Numbered from the stretch's first letter, positions 42,383-50,145 are shown. The stretch is 64,000 bases of DNA from JAWXUC01 sp044432975 (GCA_044432975.1 JAWXUC010000001.1:124001-188000), one strand, 5' to 3'. Translations and numbers: made by a program. The notes: generated by a model not told the origin, from the letters alone.

Positions 42383-43420
42383 TTATTTGTAATAATTTAC
42401 CATATCAAATAATGGAGTAGCTTTAATCTTATCACCTTGACCAGCTGCACCAAATTGAGTATATCTTTCTTCACAAACTTTTTGCATTTCTTTCATTGCA
42501 GGTGCAAGATATTTACGAGGATCAAATTCTTTTGGATTCTCTGCAAACACTTTTCTAATTGCACCAGTGATTGCCAAACGACAGTCTGTATCAACGTTAA
42601 CTTTACGCACACCAGATTTAATACCTCTGATAATTTCTTCAGCTGGCACACCATAAGTTTGAGGAATTCCACCACCATAAGCATTAACTAAATCTTGCAA
42701 TTCTTGAGGAACAGAAGAAGAGCCATGCATAACAAGGTGAGTGTTTGGCAATTTTGCATGAATTTTTTCAATTGCAGAAATAGCTAAAATTTCTCCATCA
42801 GGTTTACGAGTAAATTTATAAGCACCATGAGATGTTCCAACAGCAACAGCTAATGCATCTACATTTGTAGCTTTAACAAATTCAAAGGCTTCATCAGCAT
42901 CTGTAACTAATTTATCTTTAGAAATAACACCTTCAACACCATGACCATCTTCTTTTTCACCTTGGCCAGTTTCTAATGAACCAATAACACCAAGTTCACC
43001 TTCAACAGAAGCGCCAACAGCATGAGCACGAGCTACAACATTTTTAGTAACATCTACATTATATTCAAAAGTAGAAGGACTTTTTCCATCCGCAGCCAAA
43101 GAACCATCCATCATAACAGAAGTATAACCATTAACCAAAGCAGATTGACAAATATCAACAGAAGAACCGTGATCTTGGTGTAAACAAACATTCATAGTTG
43201 GATACATTTCTAAAACAGCTTGAACCATATGACGAATCATTGGGTCGCCAGCAAATTTTCTAGCTCCTGTAGATGTTTGCAAAATAACTGGAGCATTAAC
43301 AGCTTTAGCAGCATTCATAACGGCTAAAATTTGTTCCATATCATTAATATTAAAAGCTGGCACACCATAGTTATTTTCTGCAGCATGATCCAAAATTTGT
43401 CTCATAGACACTAAAGGCAT
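42383..43420 (-). CDS. fba: Class II fructose-bisphosphate aldolase
   Basis: Zn-dependent aldolase of glycolysis and gluconeogenesis. 345 residues, the longer class II A (Calvin/CbbA-like) subtype. Zn and active-site segments: VCLHQDHGSSVDICQSAL, SVMMDGSLAADGKSPSTFEY, GASVEGELGVIGSLETGQGE, AVAVGTSHGAYKFT and LVMHGSSSVPQEL, with the phosphate loop KVNVDTDCRLA. Single-gene unit flanked by terminators. Confidence 0.97.
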   Translation of the reverse strand: MPLVSMRQILDHAAENNYGVPAFNINDMEQILAVMNAAKAVNAPVILQTSTGARKFAGDPMIRHMVQAVLEMYPTMNVCLHQDHGSSVDICQSALVNGYTSVMMDGSLAADGKSPSTFEYNVDVTKNVVARAHAVGASVEGELGVIGSLETGQGEKEDGHGVEGVISKDKLVTDADEAFEFVKATNVDALAVAVGTSHGAYKFTRKPDGEILAISAIEKIHAKLPNTHLVMHGSSSVPQELQDLVNAYGGGIPQTYGVPAEEIIRGIKSGVRKVNVDTDCRLAITGAIRKVFAENPKEFDPRKYLAPAMKEMQKVCEERYTQFGAAGQGDKIKATPLFDMVNYYK

Positions 43421-43500
43421 TTATTTTCTCCTTAAAAATTATTTTTACCTAAACTGAATATATACCCACAATAAGTTTTTGCAAGCAAAAATTTACACAT

Positions 43501-43536
43501 AAAAAAAGTTCTGAATATTTACAATTACAGAACTTT
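43501..43536 (-). terminator. Terminator after the SemiSWEET cluster
   Basis: AAAGTTCTG / CAGAACTTT (9-bp stem, 14-nt loop) followed by a T-run on the minus strand, immediately past the stop of the disrupted SemiSWEET gene. Confidence 0.8.
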
Positions 43537-43947
43537 TATTTTTTATATTTTATAATCAAATACAAAACAGGGAGCGTCGTTGAAATACCTAAAGCATTAA
43601 AAAGAATAACTTGCACAGAATTAATATACATTCCATAAAGCAACCACAAAAACATTCCAAAAACAAAAATACAAAAAAAAACAAAGACAAATCATCTACT
43701 GCTTTTGTTTTTATCATTTTCAGCACTTGCGGCGCAAAAGCCAAAGAAGTACAAGTCCCTGCAATATACCCTAGAGCTTTTTACGAAAAGATAGAATACC
43801 CCTGTGAAGAATTTTGTTTTTTGAATTTGATTTTATTTGTGAAGTGTAGTGGGCTACAGTTTATAAATAAAATTAAAGAGCAAAAAACAAAAGACGAGCA
43901 AGGAGATTCTATCTTTTCATAAAAAGCTCTAATATCTCAAAAAACAT
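43536..43947 (-). pseudogene. SemiSWEET sugar transporter, split by a MITE and frameshifted
   Basis: Removing the MITE (43774-43929) and one TA restores the start MFFEILGYIAGTCTSLAFAP and continues QVLKMIKTKAVDDLSL, a normal SemiSWEET N-terminus with the PQ motif. A second lesion lies in a run of nine T (minus strand, 43673-43681): the reading frame must shift by one base to continue as FGMFLWLLYGMYINSVQVIL and end LPVLYLIIKYKK. With that one base restored, the distance to the conserved Trp equals that in the paralogue at 43950. The ATG at 43947 lies 2 bp after that paralogue's stop, so it was the last gene of the operon. Confidence 0.85.
43774..43929. mobile_element. MITE copy 2: 156-bp hairpin element inside a SemiSWEET gene
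   Basis: Same length and layout as the copy at 28799. TA duplicates are at 43772-43773 and 43930-43931. Ends are GAGCTTTTTACGAAAAGATA and its inverse complement with one mismatch. The tips differ from copy 1 (GACCA versus GAGCT), but both ends changed together, so pairing is kept. Interior stems also persist with G.U-type wobbles. Confidence 0.88.
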
Positions 43948-43949
43948 TT

Positions 43950-44222
43950 TTACTTCAGCTTGCTATTCTTAATAAGTAAATACAAAATAGGCAAAGCAAA
44001 GCTTAAACTTATAAGATTAAAAATAATCATAGGATATGAGTTTAGCAAAACACCATAAGTTGCCCACATCACCATTGAAATACAATAAATCAAATAAGAA
44101 GCTAAAGACAACCCATTAATATCTTTTGTTTTTATTGTTTTTATTGTTTGAGGCAAAACAAATATAGCAGTACACAATCCAGCACCATAACCAATAATTT
44201 CTACAAAAATTCCCATAGTCAT
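43950..44222 (-). CDS. SemiSWEET-type sugar transporter
   Basis: 90 residues, three membrane helices, the size of a bacterial SemiSWEET half-transporter that dimerises to move mono- or disaccharides. PQ-loop motif: IFVLPQTIKTIKTKDINGLS; conserved Trp and Asn: MVMWATYGVLLNSYPMIIFN. AAGGA lies upstream of the ATG. Third gene in a minus-strand run after tkt, SemiSWEET-long and a small peptide; followed by the disrupted SemiSWEET. The neighbouring transketolase suggests a sugar feeding the pentose-phosphate pathway (inference). Confidence 0.88.
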   Translation of the reverse strand: MTMGIFVEIIGYGAGLCTAIFVLPQTIKTIKTKDINGLSLASYLIYCISMVMWATYGVLLNSYPMIIFNLISLSFALPILYLLIKNSKLK

Positions 44223-44234
44223 TTTCCTTAAAAA

Positions 44235-44306
44235 TCAAATAAAAACATCAACTATTGTAGTTACAACTTTCACAACACATCCAATAATTGCAAAAACAAT
44301 TCCCAT
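44235..44306 (-). CDS. Candidate 23-residue hydrophobic peptide
   Basis: A short frame starts at an ATG that shares a base with the stop of the upstream SemiSWEET gene (TAATG). The peptide begins MGIVFAIIGCVV and is almost entirely hydrophobic with one Lys and one Asp, like a single membrane segment. It ends 12 bp before the next SemiSWEET start. There is no separate Shine-Dalgarno; translation would rely on coupling. Could be chance. Confidence 0.35.
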   Translation of the reverse strand: MGIVFAIIGCVVKVVTTIVDVFI

Positions 44307-44740
44307 TATTTTTTCTTTGAAACAGGTTTCTTTTTAACAGCTTCTTTCTTTTTAGAAATTTCTTTAGTTTTAGAAATTTCTTTAGTTTTAGAAACAATGT
44401 CTTTTTTTTCTGTAACAACAGATCTTGGAACATCTAAAGAAAATCCATTTTTTAATGCACCATTACCATCTTTTCCATAATATATAGTCATTAATAAAAT
44501 TGGGAAAGTACATATAAATGTTGCAACATTAAAAACTATCAAAACTAATGATTGAATATAGACACCATAAGCAAACCAACAAACTAAACCTAAATTATAA
44601 ATTATATACATATCAGCAGAGATATCGCCAGTTTTTTTAGAACGATAAGATTTTGTTACTTGTGGGATAAAAGACAACATTGTACATAAACCACCCAAAA
44701 CAGCAATAATATCAAATAATAGTGTATTTTCTTCTAACAT
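44306..44740 (-). CDS. SemiSWEET-like transporter with basic C-terminal tail
   Basis: 144 residues: three membrane helices (about 7-100) with the PQ motif (MLSFIPQVTKSYRSKKTGDI) and the Trp/Asn pair (GLVCWFAYGVYIQSLVLIVF then NVATFI), followed by an unusual 45-residue tail made of SKTKEI / SKKKE-type repeats ending in KKK. Two 18-bp direct repeats encode SKTKEI twice. Typical SemiSWEETs stop near residue 90. The gene starts 1 bp after tkt ends, so co-translation with transketolase is likely. Tail function unknown. Confidence 0.85.
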   Translation of the reverse strand: MLEENTLLFDIIAVLGGLCTMLSFIPQVTKSYRSKKTGDISADMYIIYNLGLVCWFAYGVYIQSLVLIVFNVATFICTFPILLMTIYYGKDGNGALKNGFSLDVPRSVVTEKKDIVSKTKEISKTKEISKKKEAVKKKPVSKKK

Positions 44741-44741
44741 T

Positions 44742-46697
44742 TTATTTTCCTTTTTTAGTTAAACAATTTTTCACAGCATCAATCACTTCTATTAAATTAA
44801 CGCCACAATATTCATAGACTTCTCCAGCTGGCCCAGAGGCACCAAAGCCATCTAAACCAATAATATCATTAGCATACCTCTCCCAACCAAATTTAGCTCC
44901 TGCTTCAATAGCGATTCGAGGACAATTACCTAAAATAGAAGATTGATATCCATCATCTTGCTTCTCAAATAATTCCATGCATGGCATAGAAACAACATTA
45001 ACATCAATATTTTCAACTTTCAACTCTTTTTGCGCATTAATTGCTAAAGCCACCTCAGATCCAGTTGCAATAAGGGTTGCAACAGGGTTTGAAGCTGGGG
45101 AAATAATATAAGCACCCTTCGAAGTTAAGTTTTCTTTTGCATCAACCCTTAATGTCGGAAGATTTTGACGAGACAATGCTAAAATAGAAGGCGAGCATTC
45201 ATTTTCAATAGCAAATTGCCAAGCTTCTGCAGTCTCAACAACATCGCAAGGCCTAAAAACATTAATATTAGGCATCGCTCGATAACTAGCCAAGTGTTCA
45301 ACTGGTTGATGAGTTGGACCATCTTCGCCAACACCAATAGAGTCGTGAGTCAAAACATAAACAACCCTAATCCCCATTAATGCAGCCAAACGTTGAGCTG
45401 GTCTTAAATAATCAGAGAATACAAAAAACGTTCCACCATAAGGAATAAAGCCACCATGCAAAGACAAACCATTAAGCATTGCCCCCATCACATGTTCTCT
45501 AATTCCATAAGCGATATTGTTTCCCTTAAAATCGCCACGTTTTACAGTCTTCATTCCGTCAACAAACGTTAAGTTTGAAGCAATTAAATCTGCAGAACCA
45601 CCAATAATTGAAGGAAGATTTGGCACAATTTTTTCCAAACAAAGTTGCGAAGCTTTTCTTGTCGCCACATTCATTTTCTCAGCAATTGCTTTCTCTTTTA
45701 GCTCTTTCAAACCTTCAGCTACAGAAGCAGGAACAACATTATTTATTTGATTCAAAAAGGCTTTATTTTTCTTCGATTCTTTTTGCCACAACTCATACTC
45801 AAAAGCACTCTTTGCACCAGCTGCCTCCCATTCAACTTTAATCTCTTGAGGAATTTCAAACGAACCATAATTCCAATTTAACGATTCTCTCATTGCTTTC
45901 AATTCAACTTCACCCAAAGGAGAACCATGACATTTATTTGTCCCTTGTTTATTTGGCGCGCCAAAACCAATTTTTGTTTTACAAGCAATTAAAGTTGGTT
46001 TTTTAGATTTTTGAGCTTTTTTTATTGCTTTTTCGATTTCTTTATATTCATGTCCATCAATAGCTATTGTGTTCCAATTGTTCGCCTTAAATCTTTTCAA
46101 CTGATTTGTAGAAGAAGAACTAGAAACATAACCATCAATAGTAATATTATTATTATCCCAAAAAACAATAAGCTTGCTCAAACCCAAATGACCAGCCATA
46201 GCTATAGCTTCTTCAGAAATTCCTTCTTGCAAACAACCATCACCACAAATAACATAAGTAAAGTGATTACACAAATCACCATAATTAGCATTTAAAATTC
46301 TTTCTGCTACAGCAAAACCAACAGCAGAAGAAATTCCTTGCCCTAAAGGACCAGTTGTCATATCAACTCCATCTAAATGTCCATATTCAGGATGCCCCGC
46401 ACACTTTGACCCAAGCTGACGAAAAGACTTAATATCATCAAGAGAAATATCATGATAACCCATATAATATTGCAAAGAATATAATAAAGCAGAACCATGC
46501 CCAGCAGATAAAATAAATCTATCACGATTAAACCACTTTGGATCTTTAGGATTTGTTTTCAAAAATTTAGAAAACAATACAGTAGCCACATCAGCCATTC
46601 CAAGAGGCATACCAGGGTGCCCAGAATTTGCTTTATCAATCATATCTGCAGATAAAAACCTCAAAGCATTTGCCATTTGTTTATAATTTTGTTTCAT
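44742..46697 (-). CDS. tkt: Transketolase
   Basis: Thiamine-diphosphate enzyme of the pentose-phosphate pathway. 651 residues, full length. Motifs: HPGMPLGMADVATVLF, GHGSALLYSLQYYMGYHDI, the ThDP/metal motif ICGDGCLQEGISEEAIAMAG with WDNNNITIDG, VLTHDSIGVGEDGPTHQPVE and FRPCDVVETAEAWQFAI. First gene of a minus-strand operon that continues with the SemiSWEET genes. Confidence 0.97.
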   Translation of the reverse strand: MKQNYKQMANALRFLSADMIDKANSGHPGMPLGMADVATVLFSKFLKTNPKDPKWFNRDRFILSAGHGSALLYSLQYYMGYHDISLDDIKSFRQLGSKCAGHPEYGHLDGVDMTTGPLGQGISSAVGFAVAERILNANYGDLCNHFTYVICGDGCLQEGISEEAIAMAGHLGLSKLIVFWDNNNITIDGYVSSSSSTNQLKRFKANNWNTIAIDGHEYKEIEKAIKKAQKSKKPTLIACKTKIGFGAPNKQGTNKCHGSPLGEVELKAMRESLNWNYGSFEIPQEIKVEWEAAGAKSAFEYELWQKESKKNKAFLNQINNVVPASVAEGLKELKEKAIAEKMNVATRKASQLCLEKIVPNLPSIIGGSADLIASNLTFVDGMKTVKRGDFKGNNIAYGIREHVMGAMLNGLSLHGGFIPYGGTFFVFSDYLRPAQRLAALMGIRVVYVLTHDSIGVGEDGPTHQPVEHLASYRAMPNINVFRPCDVVETAEAWQFAIENECSPSILALSRQNLPTLRVDAKENLTSKGAYIISPASNPVATLIATGSEVALAINAQKELKVENIDVNVVSMPCMELFEKQDDGYQSSILGNCPRIAIEAGAKFGWERYANDIIGLDGFGASGPAGEVYEYCGVNLIEVIDAVKNCLTKKGK

Positions 46698-46718
46698 ACT
46701 TAAATCCTTTCTTATTTT

Positions 46719-47249
46719 TTATTCTTCAATATAATCAAATTTTATATCAAAAGTTCTTTGATTAAAAACTTTTTCTCTTTGGGTTTGAACCAATCCTAAA
46801 TTAATTATAAATTGACTTTCATTTTCAACAGGAATTCTTTGTTCTAGAGTCTTTCCTTTAAACTTAATCGATTTTTGATCATAGTTTATAGAAGCTGATT
46901 GATGATGGCGCCATTTTCCCAAATATTCTGGTGGACCATCTAATGTCTCTGTAAAAAACTTAAAATCTACCTGACAATCTTTTGACGGAGCAAGTCTAGA
47001 AAGTTCAAAAACAGGAGTAATAACAGCCTTATTCGTTTTTAATTCTCTATCATAATAACAATACCCCTCAACCCCAACTATTTGAACTTGAAAATCTTCA
47101 AAAGAAGAACTCTTCTGTGTCAAATAAGCAGATTTTCGAGGAATTAATACATTAGGACAAATAGCAAACACACCAATATCTTCATTATCTGAAAAAACAG
47201 AACAAGAGGTAACCACAAAAAATGACAATAAATAAATTAGTCTTTTCAT
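46719..47249 (-). CDS. Putative lipoprotein of unknown function
   Basis: 176 residues from the ATG at 47249 (GGAG upstream). Lipoprotein signal MKRLIYLLSFFVVTSC with Cys at 16. The mature part is a single beta-rich domain with CPNVLIPRKSAYLTQKSS, VGVEGYCYYDRELKTNKAVI and LGLVQTQREKVFN; the pattern recalls alphaproteobacterial lipoproteins with two domain cysteines, but I cannot name a family. It lies 21 bp upstream of tkt on the same strand and could be co-transcribed with it. Confidence 0.78.
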   Translation of the reverse strand: MKRLIYLLSFFVVTSCSVFSDNEDIGVFAICPNVLIPRKSAYLTQKSSSFEDFQVQIVGVEGYCYYDRELKTNKAVITPVFELSRLAPSKDCQVDFKFFTETLDGPPEYLGKWRHHQSASINYDQKSIKFKGKTLEQRIPVENESQFIINLGLVQTQREKVFNQRTFDIKFDYIEE

Positions 47250-47353
47250 AAACAAACTCCATAAATTATGACTAAAATTAACACCAATATTTTTGAAAGT
47301 AAAGCCTTAAGAAATTAACTAACAACATCTTTCTTAAATTTAACCAAAGCAGT

Positions 47354-47944
47354 TTATTTAACTTTCCTTACAGGATTTCCAACATAAGTGCCAGAAACTA
47401 AAATATCTTTTATAACAACACTGCCTGTACCAACAATAACATCATCACAAATTCTAATATTATTTATTACAGCAGATCCTGTCCCGATAAAAACATTATT
47501 ACCAATATTACAACGACCAGAAATAGCAACATTAGGACAAATATTTGTAAACTCACCAACCTTTGTTTCATGTTCAATTATTGCTTGAGTATTTATAATT
47601 GTCCCTTGCCCTATTTTACATTCTGGGCCAATAAAAGCACCATGAGCTATAAAACAGCCTTTTTCAACCTTAGAATTTATCCCAAGGCAAGCATCTTTAG
47701 CAATAACAGAAACAATGTTCTTTCCTCTAAAAAGATTTTTTCTCACCTGATTATCACCAAAAGCAATAATACAATCTGTTTTATCATCACATTTACTCTC
47801 AACATCATAACCCCAAATTTTATCATTAGCTTGAGCATCTTCATTAACAAACACTATCTTTGTATTCTTATTATTATGCAACACAACGTTCGCAACACTT
47901 CTGGCATGACCACGATAACCATAAATAACAAGCTTATTTTCCAT
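47354..47944 (-). CDS. NeuD/PglD-like sugar O-/N-acetyltransferase
   Basis: 196 residues from the ATG at 47944, which has AGGAGG overlapping the XRE-3 stop. N-terminal Rossmann-like domain (LVIYGYRGHARSVANVV, IIAFGDNQVRKNLF) then left-handed beta-helix hexapeptides (about 95-185: KGCFIAHGAFIGPECKIGQG, NICPNVAISGRCNIGNNVFI, VIVGTGSVVIKDI), ending YVGNPVRKVK. The family acetylates amino or hydroxyl groups of surface sugars such as sialic acid or bacillosamine. No other glycan genes are near, so the substrate is unknown. Coupled to XRE gene 3 (10-bp gap), which makes it the likely regulated gene. Confidence 0.88.
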   Translation of the reverse strand: MENKLVIYGYRGHARSVANVVLHNNKNTKIVFVNEDAQANDKIWGYDVESKCDDKTDCIIAFGDNQVRKNLFRGKNIVSVIAKDACLGINSKVEKGCFIAHGAFIGPECKIGQGTIINTQAIIEHETKVGEFTNICPNVAISGRCNIGNNVFIGTGSAVINNIRICDDVIVGTGSVVIKDILVSGTYVGNPVRKVK

Positions 47945-47954
47945 AACGCGCCTC

Positions 47955-48227
47955 CTAAACAACAATAATTTTTTGCAACGTTTCTTTATATTTATCTTTT
48001 GCTTGTGTTAATTCATACTGAATTTGCATATTAAAAAAATACAAAGGTCTCAAGCCAAATAAAGTACAAAGCTTTAAATCTGTTTCCAACGTAAAACGCC
48101 TTTCAGCTTTTAATATTTGTGAAATACGACTAGCTGGAACAAAAATTCTAAAAGCAATTTGATGCTGATTTAAATTATGCTTTTTCATCAATTTTTTCAA
48201 CTCAATTAAAGCTGGATTATTTTTCAT
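47955..48227 (-). CDS. HigA-like XRE-family regulator 3 (toxin-less)
   Basis: 90 residues from the ATG at 48227 (GGAGAT upstream); longer frames start within the promoter. HTH: NQHQIAFRIFVPASRISQIL, then KAERRFTLETDLKLCTLFGL. The recognition helix has PASRI where paralogues 1 and 2 have PQNRI, and its upstream palindrome has a different half-site (ATAACGC instead of ATATACCA). It is followed by the NeuD-like gene in a tight operon. No HigB-type toxin adjoins. Confidence 0.87.
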   Translation of the reverse strand: MKNNPALIELKKLMKKHNLNQHQIAFRIFVPASRISQILKAERRFTLETDLKLCTLFGLRPLYFFNMQIQYELTQAKDKYKETLQKIIVV

Positions 48228-48264
48228 ATCAATCTCCACAAAATAGCAATTATTCCACAACAAC

Positions 48265-48292
48265 ATTTTACCCCCAAAAAGAGTAATGTCAA
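48265..48292 (-). promoter_or_regulatory. Promoter of XRE gene 3 and the NeuD-like gene
   Basis: On the minus strand TTGACA (48292-48287), 16-bp spacer, TAAAAT (48270-48265). The palindrome lies 4 bp upstream of the -35 box. Confidence 0.7.
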
Positions 48293-48296
48293 CAAC

Positions 48297-48340
48297 AAAA
48301 TAACGCATAACGTTAAACGTTTAACGTTATGCGTTATTTT
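48297..48340. promoter_or_regulatory. 44-bp perfect palindrome, presumed operator of XRE gene 3
   Basis: Two 22-bp arms with no spacer (48297-48318 and 48319-48340). It contains three nested AACGTT palindromes at regular spacing (TAACGTTA, AAACGTTT, TAACGTTA) and outer ATAACGC / GCGTTAT. On the other side, mutL starts 93 bp away, so the site could also affect the divergent mutL promoter. Confidence 0.75.
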
Positions 48341-48432
48341 TATATACAAAAGCAAATAAAACACAAGCAAAAAAATAAAGCATTATTATACAAAACACTT
48401 GCACAAACAAAAATATGATATAAAATACCACC

Positions 48433-50145
48433 ATGAATATAAGAATATTGCCACAAAATTTAATAAACCAAATCGCCGCAGGAGAAGTTATCGAGCGCCC
48501 ATTTTCGGTTATAAAAGAGCTTACAGAAAACGCAATTGATGCAAAAGCAACGCAAATAGACATTCAGCTATTTGATGGTGGCAAAACAAACATTATAATA
48601 ACAGACAATGGCAAGGGAATGAATGAAGATGATTTAAAATTATCCATCCACCCTCACGCCACATCAAAATTGGCTGATGATAATTTATTTGCAGTCAAAT
48701 ATTTAGGATTCCGTGGTGAAGCCTTAGCCTCAATTTCATCTGTTGCAAAATTAACTATTACAACCAGAACCAAAAAAGCTGAAAATGCAATACAGCTAGA
48801 TGCTTCAACAATGCAAATAAAACCAGCCTCTGGGCAAACAGGCACAAAAATAGAAGTTAAAGACTTATTTTACACCACCCCTGCCCGCTTAAAATTCTTA
48901 AAATCAGACAATTATGAAACCTCATCATGCGTAGAAGTCATCAACAAACTTGCCATGGCAAACCCACAAATTGGCTTTAAGCTAACCGCAAATGATAAAG
49001 TAAAAATAAATTACGCTCCTGTTTTAGAACGTTCAAGCAGATTGTTTGATGTTATGGACAAAGACTTTGCCACAAATTCCATTGCCATAAGTGCCCAAAA
49101 TTCAGAACTCAAAATTTCTGGTTATATCGGACTACCTACCTTATCAAAATCAAATTCATTAAGCCAATACTTATTTGTCAACAACCGTTTTGTAAAAGAC
49201 AAACTTTTAATGGGCACAATCAAAGGCGCATATCAAGACGTTTTAGAACGAGGAAAATATCCTGCAGTTGCAATATTTATTGACATTTTACCAGAACTTG
49301 TCGACGTAAATGTCCACCCACAAAAAGCAGAAGTTAGATTTTTTGATAACCAAATGATAAGAGGAATGTTATTTTCTAGCATTCAAAGAGCCTTAGAAAT
49401 TGGCTCTCAAAAAAGTGCAATTCATATCAACAAACCAATAGATATGTCTATGCCAAAAGCAACAACACAAAACACAATGTTCTTCCACGATTCTCAAAGA
49501 GTAATAGACAGCTCTTTATTTTCTGTAAAAACAGATGAAATTATTACAGCCCCCCCAGAAGAAGAAATCGGCTTTTTGGGTATGGCAAAAGCTCAATTTA
49601 ACAACACCTATATAATATCACAAACCCAAGACGGCATTACAATCATTGACCAACACGCCGCTCATGAACGCATTGTGCTAGAAAAAATGAAAGAGCAAAT
49701 CAAAAAGAATATTGCTCCAAGCCAAATGCTTTTAATTCCTGAAGTTATAGAATTACCATCTCTTGAAAAAGAGGCTTTATTATCAATGAGCGAAGAACTC
49801 AAAAAAATAGGCTTTGATATAGAAGACTTTGGCACAACCGCCGTATTAATAAGAGAAGTCCCAGCCCTAATTGCCAACGCAGATATTAAAAACTTAATCA
49901 AAAAAGTTGCAGAAGAATCTTTAGAATTTGATGCTAGTTATGCCGTTGAAAAAAAACTCCATGACATCTGCGCCACAATCGCTTGCCATGGATCAGTCAG
50001 AGCAGGAAGAGACATGAATACTTTTGAAATGAACCAACTTTTAAGAGATATGGAAAAAACCAACAACTCAGGCCAATGCAATCACGGCCGCCCAACGTAT
50101 GTAGAACTAAAAACAAAAGATATAGAAAGGTTATTTTTAAGATGA
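48433..50145 (+). CDS. mutL: MutL, DNA mismatch repair protein
   Basis: GHKL ATPase that couples MutS mismatch recognition to downstream repair. 570 residues. N-terminal motifs: NQIAAGEVIERPFSVIKELT with ENAIDAKA, TDNGKGMNEDDL and YLGFRGEALASISSVA. C-terminal endonuclease-type domain: the DQHAAHERIVLEKM motif, then CATIACHGSVRAG and QCNHGRPTYVEL, which are Zn/active-site elements of MutL enzymes with nicking activity. It overlaps nrdR by 4 bp. Confidence 0.97.
   Translation: MNIRILPQNLINQIAAGEVIERPFSVIKELTENAIDAKATQIDIQLFDGGKTNIIITDNGKGMNEDDLKLSIHPHATSKLADDNLFAVKYLGFRGEALASISSVAKLTITTRTKKAENAIQLDASTMQIKPASGQTGTKIEVKDLFYTTPARLKFLKSDNYETSSCVEVINKLAMANPQIGFKLTANDKVKINYAPVLERSSRLFDVMDKDFATNSIAISAQNSELKISGYIGLPTLSKSNSLSQYLFVNNRFVKDKLLMGTIKGAYQDVLERGKYPAVAIFIDILPELVDVNVHPQKAEVRFFDNQMIRGMLFSSIQRALEIGSQKSAIHINKPIDMSMPKATTQNTMFFHDSQRVIDSSLFSVKTDEIITAPPEEEIGFLGMAKAQFNNTYIISQTQDGITIIDQHAAHERIVLEKMKEQIKKNIAPSQMLLIPEVIELPSLEKEALLSMSEELKKIGFDIEDFGTTAVLIREVPALIANADIKNLIKKVAEESLEFDASYAVEKKLHDICATIACHGSVRAGRDMNTFEMNQLLRDMEKTNNSGQCNHGRPTYVELKTKDIERLFLR

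Noticed and set aside
48433..48433. XRE-3 palindrome as a rho-independent terminator
   Set aside because: No gene ends into it from either side and it abuts a promoter; operator function is more consistent.
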